A DNA stretch of 64,000 nt from contig JAKLEA010000005.1 of NCBI GenBank assembly GCA_022711755.1, forward strand, positions 124,001 through 188,000, given 5' to 3'. The translations under genes and the position numbers were made by a program. Numbering within the stretch: position 1 is the first letter of the stretch; each line of letters opens with the position of its first letter. Shown here in pieces: positions 61,803 to 64,000 of the stretch. A model generated the notes under the pieces. That model saw only the letters and a program-made list of their open reading frames with translations, was not told the origin of the DNA and made no database searches. The stretch comes from Planctomycetota bacterium (GTDB lineage: Bacteria > Planctomycetota > Brocadiia > SM23-32 > JAKLEA01).

Positions 61803-64000
61803 TTATTCCGGCGTTGAATCGGGGGGATTCTGGAGGATCAGATTCTGAGCCTGTGCGCCCCCGCCCATGCGCAGAATCAGTGCGTCAAGTTCCGGCCATG
61901 CTGGCGTCCATTTGTCGGCCTTGATCAGCGATGCTTCTGATGCGCCGTCGTCGAATTGCAGGGGACGCATTTCCTTCTCCCCGGCGGTCAGATCGCGGAC
62001 ATACAGACGGGCTTTGCCGGATCCCCCGTTCACGACCATGCGCACGCGATGCCAATGCCCGGGGACAAGCTTTCCCGTTGTCAATAATCTTGCCCCTGCG
62101 GAATCCTTCCGCCCGCCGACGGCGTCCTTCCTGTCATCCTCGCAACCCATTACAAGCCCCGGACCGAAGGCTCCGTCCGCGTGAATCTGTCCTTTGTTCA
62201 GGTAGACTTCAACTGAACTGTTCTGTTCCGATTGTTCGGGAAGGCGCACGTCAATCTGTATGAGAAGGTCCTTGGCTGGATCAAGCGCGATTCCGTGCCA
62301 TATGACTGCCCATGTGTCCAGGCCGGCGGCTGCCGCAACGAGATTCTTTTCCTCGCCCGCGGACCGGGTTCCCTGTGTAACTGCCACGTTTCCACCGGGT
62401 CCGAAAACGTCCCATCCCGACTGTCCCGGCAGGTCGCCTTCCTGGAGGGCGCTGAAGTCCACGACGAAGGCGCGCGCGGCGGTTCTGGGGGCGATGGCGG
62501 GTGAGTGATTGCACGTCGAGGGACACCACCACGGCCCCGCCCCGGCCTCCGCCAGACGGAGCGCGGATGCGAAGGCGGCGCGAAGTTCAGGCGTGGTCTG
62601 GCCGGGCGCACAAAGGATGTTATCGCGCAGAACGGGCGTCCCGCCGCTCCCGCCGAAAGGCGCGGTTGAATCCACAACCAGGTTGCCCTCTACCAGCACG
62701 TTGTCGAACTCATTGTCCAGGTAGATCGCAAGGCATCGGGCGCGGCTGACGAAGTTGCCCCGGAACACGTTGCCAAGCCCCTGCCCGAAGCCGTAAAGCG
62801 CGCCGCCGTCGGCGGGCAGGCGCGTGAGCGTCTCGTAGACCACGTTGGCCTCCACGATGTTATTGCGCCCATGCAGGAAAGGTTTCACGCTCATAGCGGA
62901 GAGGGGGTTGTCGTCGGGGATTTCGTCCCAGCGGAAGTTGTATTTTGCGCGCCCGAAGCCCTCCCCGCGCTCGCGGTATTGCTTGAAGTAACCGGTATGC
63001 GCGCCGCTGATGGCGACGCCGGTGTAGGGCATGTGGTGAATCACGTTGAACGCGATCAGGTTGTTCCCGCTCTGGCGAAGGTCAATCGCCCCGGCGTGCC
63101 AGCATTCGGTGGAGCTGTGATGAATATGGTTGTTCGTAACTATGTTTTCCTTGTTCACATCCTTTGTTCCGGGGCCGTATCCGCCCATCTGGAGTCCGCC
63201 GCAGCCCGCGCCGGAAACCTCGTTGTGGACGAAACGGTTGCCTCGGGCCGCAAGGTTGAAGCGAGCCGCAAAGCCTGCGACGTCAATGAAGCGGCAATGC
63301 TCGATTCCGCAATGCTCAGTCCCCTCGAAGAGAACGGCGCTTTCCAGGAGGTGCAGATTCGCCTCATCCGCGGTCGGTATCTCATTCCAGCGCCGCCTGT
63401 CGCAGTGGGTGAAGATCAAGTCCCGCAGGATGATGTCACGGACGAATTGCCCGCCGCCCTCATTGCCCTGAAAGCGGATAAGCTGATGGAGCGCCGGCGC
63501 AATCGTCTCGGCGGTTGCCATGTCCTCGCCCGGTTCCGGCATGTAATAGACGACGCCTGAGGTGGAGTCCACGCGCCATTCGCCGGGGCGATCAAGGGCA
63601 TCAGGCGAGTTTTCGATGCGGAAGGGATCGCCCGGCTGGAAGTTGTAATAAGCCAGCGAGGCGAGCGTAACGGTAGAATTCGCTTCATCCACCGATGCGA
63701 TAGGAGAGATGAAATTCGCGTATCTGTAGGAGGGAAGACAGTTGATCTCCACGTCGCCGGAATTGTCCCAGTTTCGGATGCTGCCGGGGGGATATTTGAA
63801 GATTTTACTGCCCATGCCTTCCGGAGCGTCGGCCTCCGGGGGGCCGCCTGCGGCGACTTTCAACCACGCGCCCCAATTGTCCGTATCGGGCATCCGGGCG
63901 CGGGTCTTGAGGCGTCCGTTCACGAACATGCGCGTGAAGCACCATCCCTTCGGGACATCAGCCGCCCACAGGTTGTCCCGGTCCTTGCGCCAGCCGGTGA
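61803..64000 (-). CDS. Right-handed beta-helix protein, 5' end cut by window
   Basis: At least 732 residues; the frame is open to the right edge (...TGWRKDRDNLWAADVPKGWCFTRMFVNGR), so the true N-terminus lies outside. After a capping region (FVNGRLKTRARMPDTD, FRIENSPDALDRPGEWRVDSTSGVVYYMPEPGE) come parallel beta-helix turns rich in N-x-I-x-x-N and H-x-H patterns (ENIVTNNHIHHSSTECWHAG, NNLIAFNVIHHMPYTGVAI, NNIVEANVVYETLT). A beta-sandwich C-terminal domain from about 490 is LamG or DUF1080-like (FVVDFSALQEGDLPGQSG ... LLIQIDVRLPEQSEQNS). Such proteins are usually secreted polysaccharide lyases or hydrolases; the substrate is unknown. Confidence 0.8.
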   Translation of the reverse strand, partial: TGWRKDRDNLWAADVPKGWCFTRMFVNGRLKTRARMPDTDNWGAWLKVAAGGPPEADAPEGMGSKIFKYPPGSIRNWDNSGDVEINCLPSYRYANFISPIASVDEANSTVTLASLAYYNFQPGDPFRIENSPDALDRPGEWRVDSTSGVVYYMPEPGEDMATAETIAPALHQLIRFQGNEGGGQFVRDIILRDLIFTHCDRRRWNEIPTADEANLHLLESAVLFEGTEHCGIEHCRFIDVAGFAARFNLAARGNRFVHNEVSGAGCGGLQMGGYGPGTKDVNKENIVTNNHIHHSSTECWHAGAIDLRQSGNNLIAFNVIHHMPYTGVAISGAHTGYFKQYRERGEGFGRAKYNFRWDEIPDDNPLSAMSVKPFLHGRNNIVEANVVYETLTRLPADGGALYGFGQGLGNVFRGNFVSRARCLAIYLDNEFDNVLVEGNLVVDSTAPFGGSGGTPVLRDNILCAPGQTTPELRAAFASALRLAEAGAGPWWCPSTCNHSPAIAPRTAARAFVVDFSALQEGDLPGQSGWDVFGPGGNVAVTQGTRSAGEEKNLVAAAAGLDTWAVIWHGIALDPAKDLLIQIDVRLPEQSEQNSSVEVYLNKGQIHADGAFGPGLVMGCEDDRKDAVGGRKDSAGARLLTTGKLVPGHWHRVRMVVNGGSGKARLYVRDLTAGEKEMRPLQFDDGASEASLIKADKWTPAWPELDALILRMGGGAQAQNLILQNPPDSTPE

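Overview
The window is a bacterial chromosome segment with high GC, dense coding on both strands, short intergenic gaps and usually clear Shine-Dalgarno sites. The gene content suggests a Gram-negative environmental bacterium of the Lentisphaerota, Planctomycetota, Hydrogenedentota or Sumerlaeota type. The indicators are Tat-exported Gfo/Idh/MocA and DUF362 proteins, DUF4838 and six-hairpin carbohydrate enzymes, repeated UROD-like proteins, MltA, AsmA and lipoproteins, and a Ser/Thr kinase fused to an FGE-like domain. The phylum is an inference and no marker gene settles it. I saw no rRNA, tRNA, CRISPR array or transposase.

Layout. 1-2.0 kb: E1 beta (cut by the window edge) and E1 alpha of a 2-oxoacid dehydrogenase. 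2.3-7 kb: MltA lipoprotein, a lone PD-(D/E)XK-like protein, a Tat DUF362 protein and a UROD-like protein. 7-10.3 kb: an MmeI-type restriction-modification enzyme tightly bracketed by 76-bp direct repeats, with three in-frame copies of the same palindrome inside its gene. 10.4-15.3 kb: an operon of GH42-like protein, FHA/GAF/PP2C phosphatase and UROD-like protein. 15.8-23 kb: Tat oxidoreductase, a DUF433/DUF5615 toxin-antitoxin pair, a sialidase-like protein, a DUF4838 lipoprotein and a second Tat DUF362 protein, with a cluster of hairpins between the last two. 23-26 kb: MoxR ATPase and a membrane-anchored alpha/alpha-toroid protein. 26.3-29.3 kb: an oxidoreductase, amidohydrolase and UROD-like operon. 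29.4-33.5 kb: a Tad/Flp-pilus-like set (CpaB-like, TadZ/CpaE-like and a zinc-ribbon AAA+ ATPase) behind a near-consensus promoter. 33.8-41.4 kb: a secreted six-hairpin/LamG enzyme followed by a complete sugar ABC transporter. 41.5-51.2 kb: a small nuclease-like gene, then a minus-strand run of giant AsmA-like protein, larB, nnrD, a sugar isomerase-like protein and a Gfo/Idh oxidoreductase. 51.4-64 kb: UXS, a phosphate butyryltransferase-like enzyme, a decayed YkvA gene, a pseudopilin-like protein, a GT-C membrane protein, carbamoyltransferase and UROD-like group, the kinase/FGE fusion and a beta-helix protein cut by the right edge.

Much of the window fits scavenging and breakdown of complex or modified sugars: sialidase-like, GH42-like, six-hairpin and DUF4838 proteins, three Gfo/Idh oxidoreductases, a ribose-type importer and a TIM-barrel isomerase. 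Four divergent UROD-family proteins sit in or next to these clusters. Their repeated pairing with sugar genes rather than heme genes is the main hint of an undescribed pathway. The most striking DNA-level feature is the palindromic repeat family that brackets and invades the restriction-modification gene, with a possible related site beside a second nuclease-like gene.
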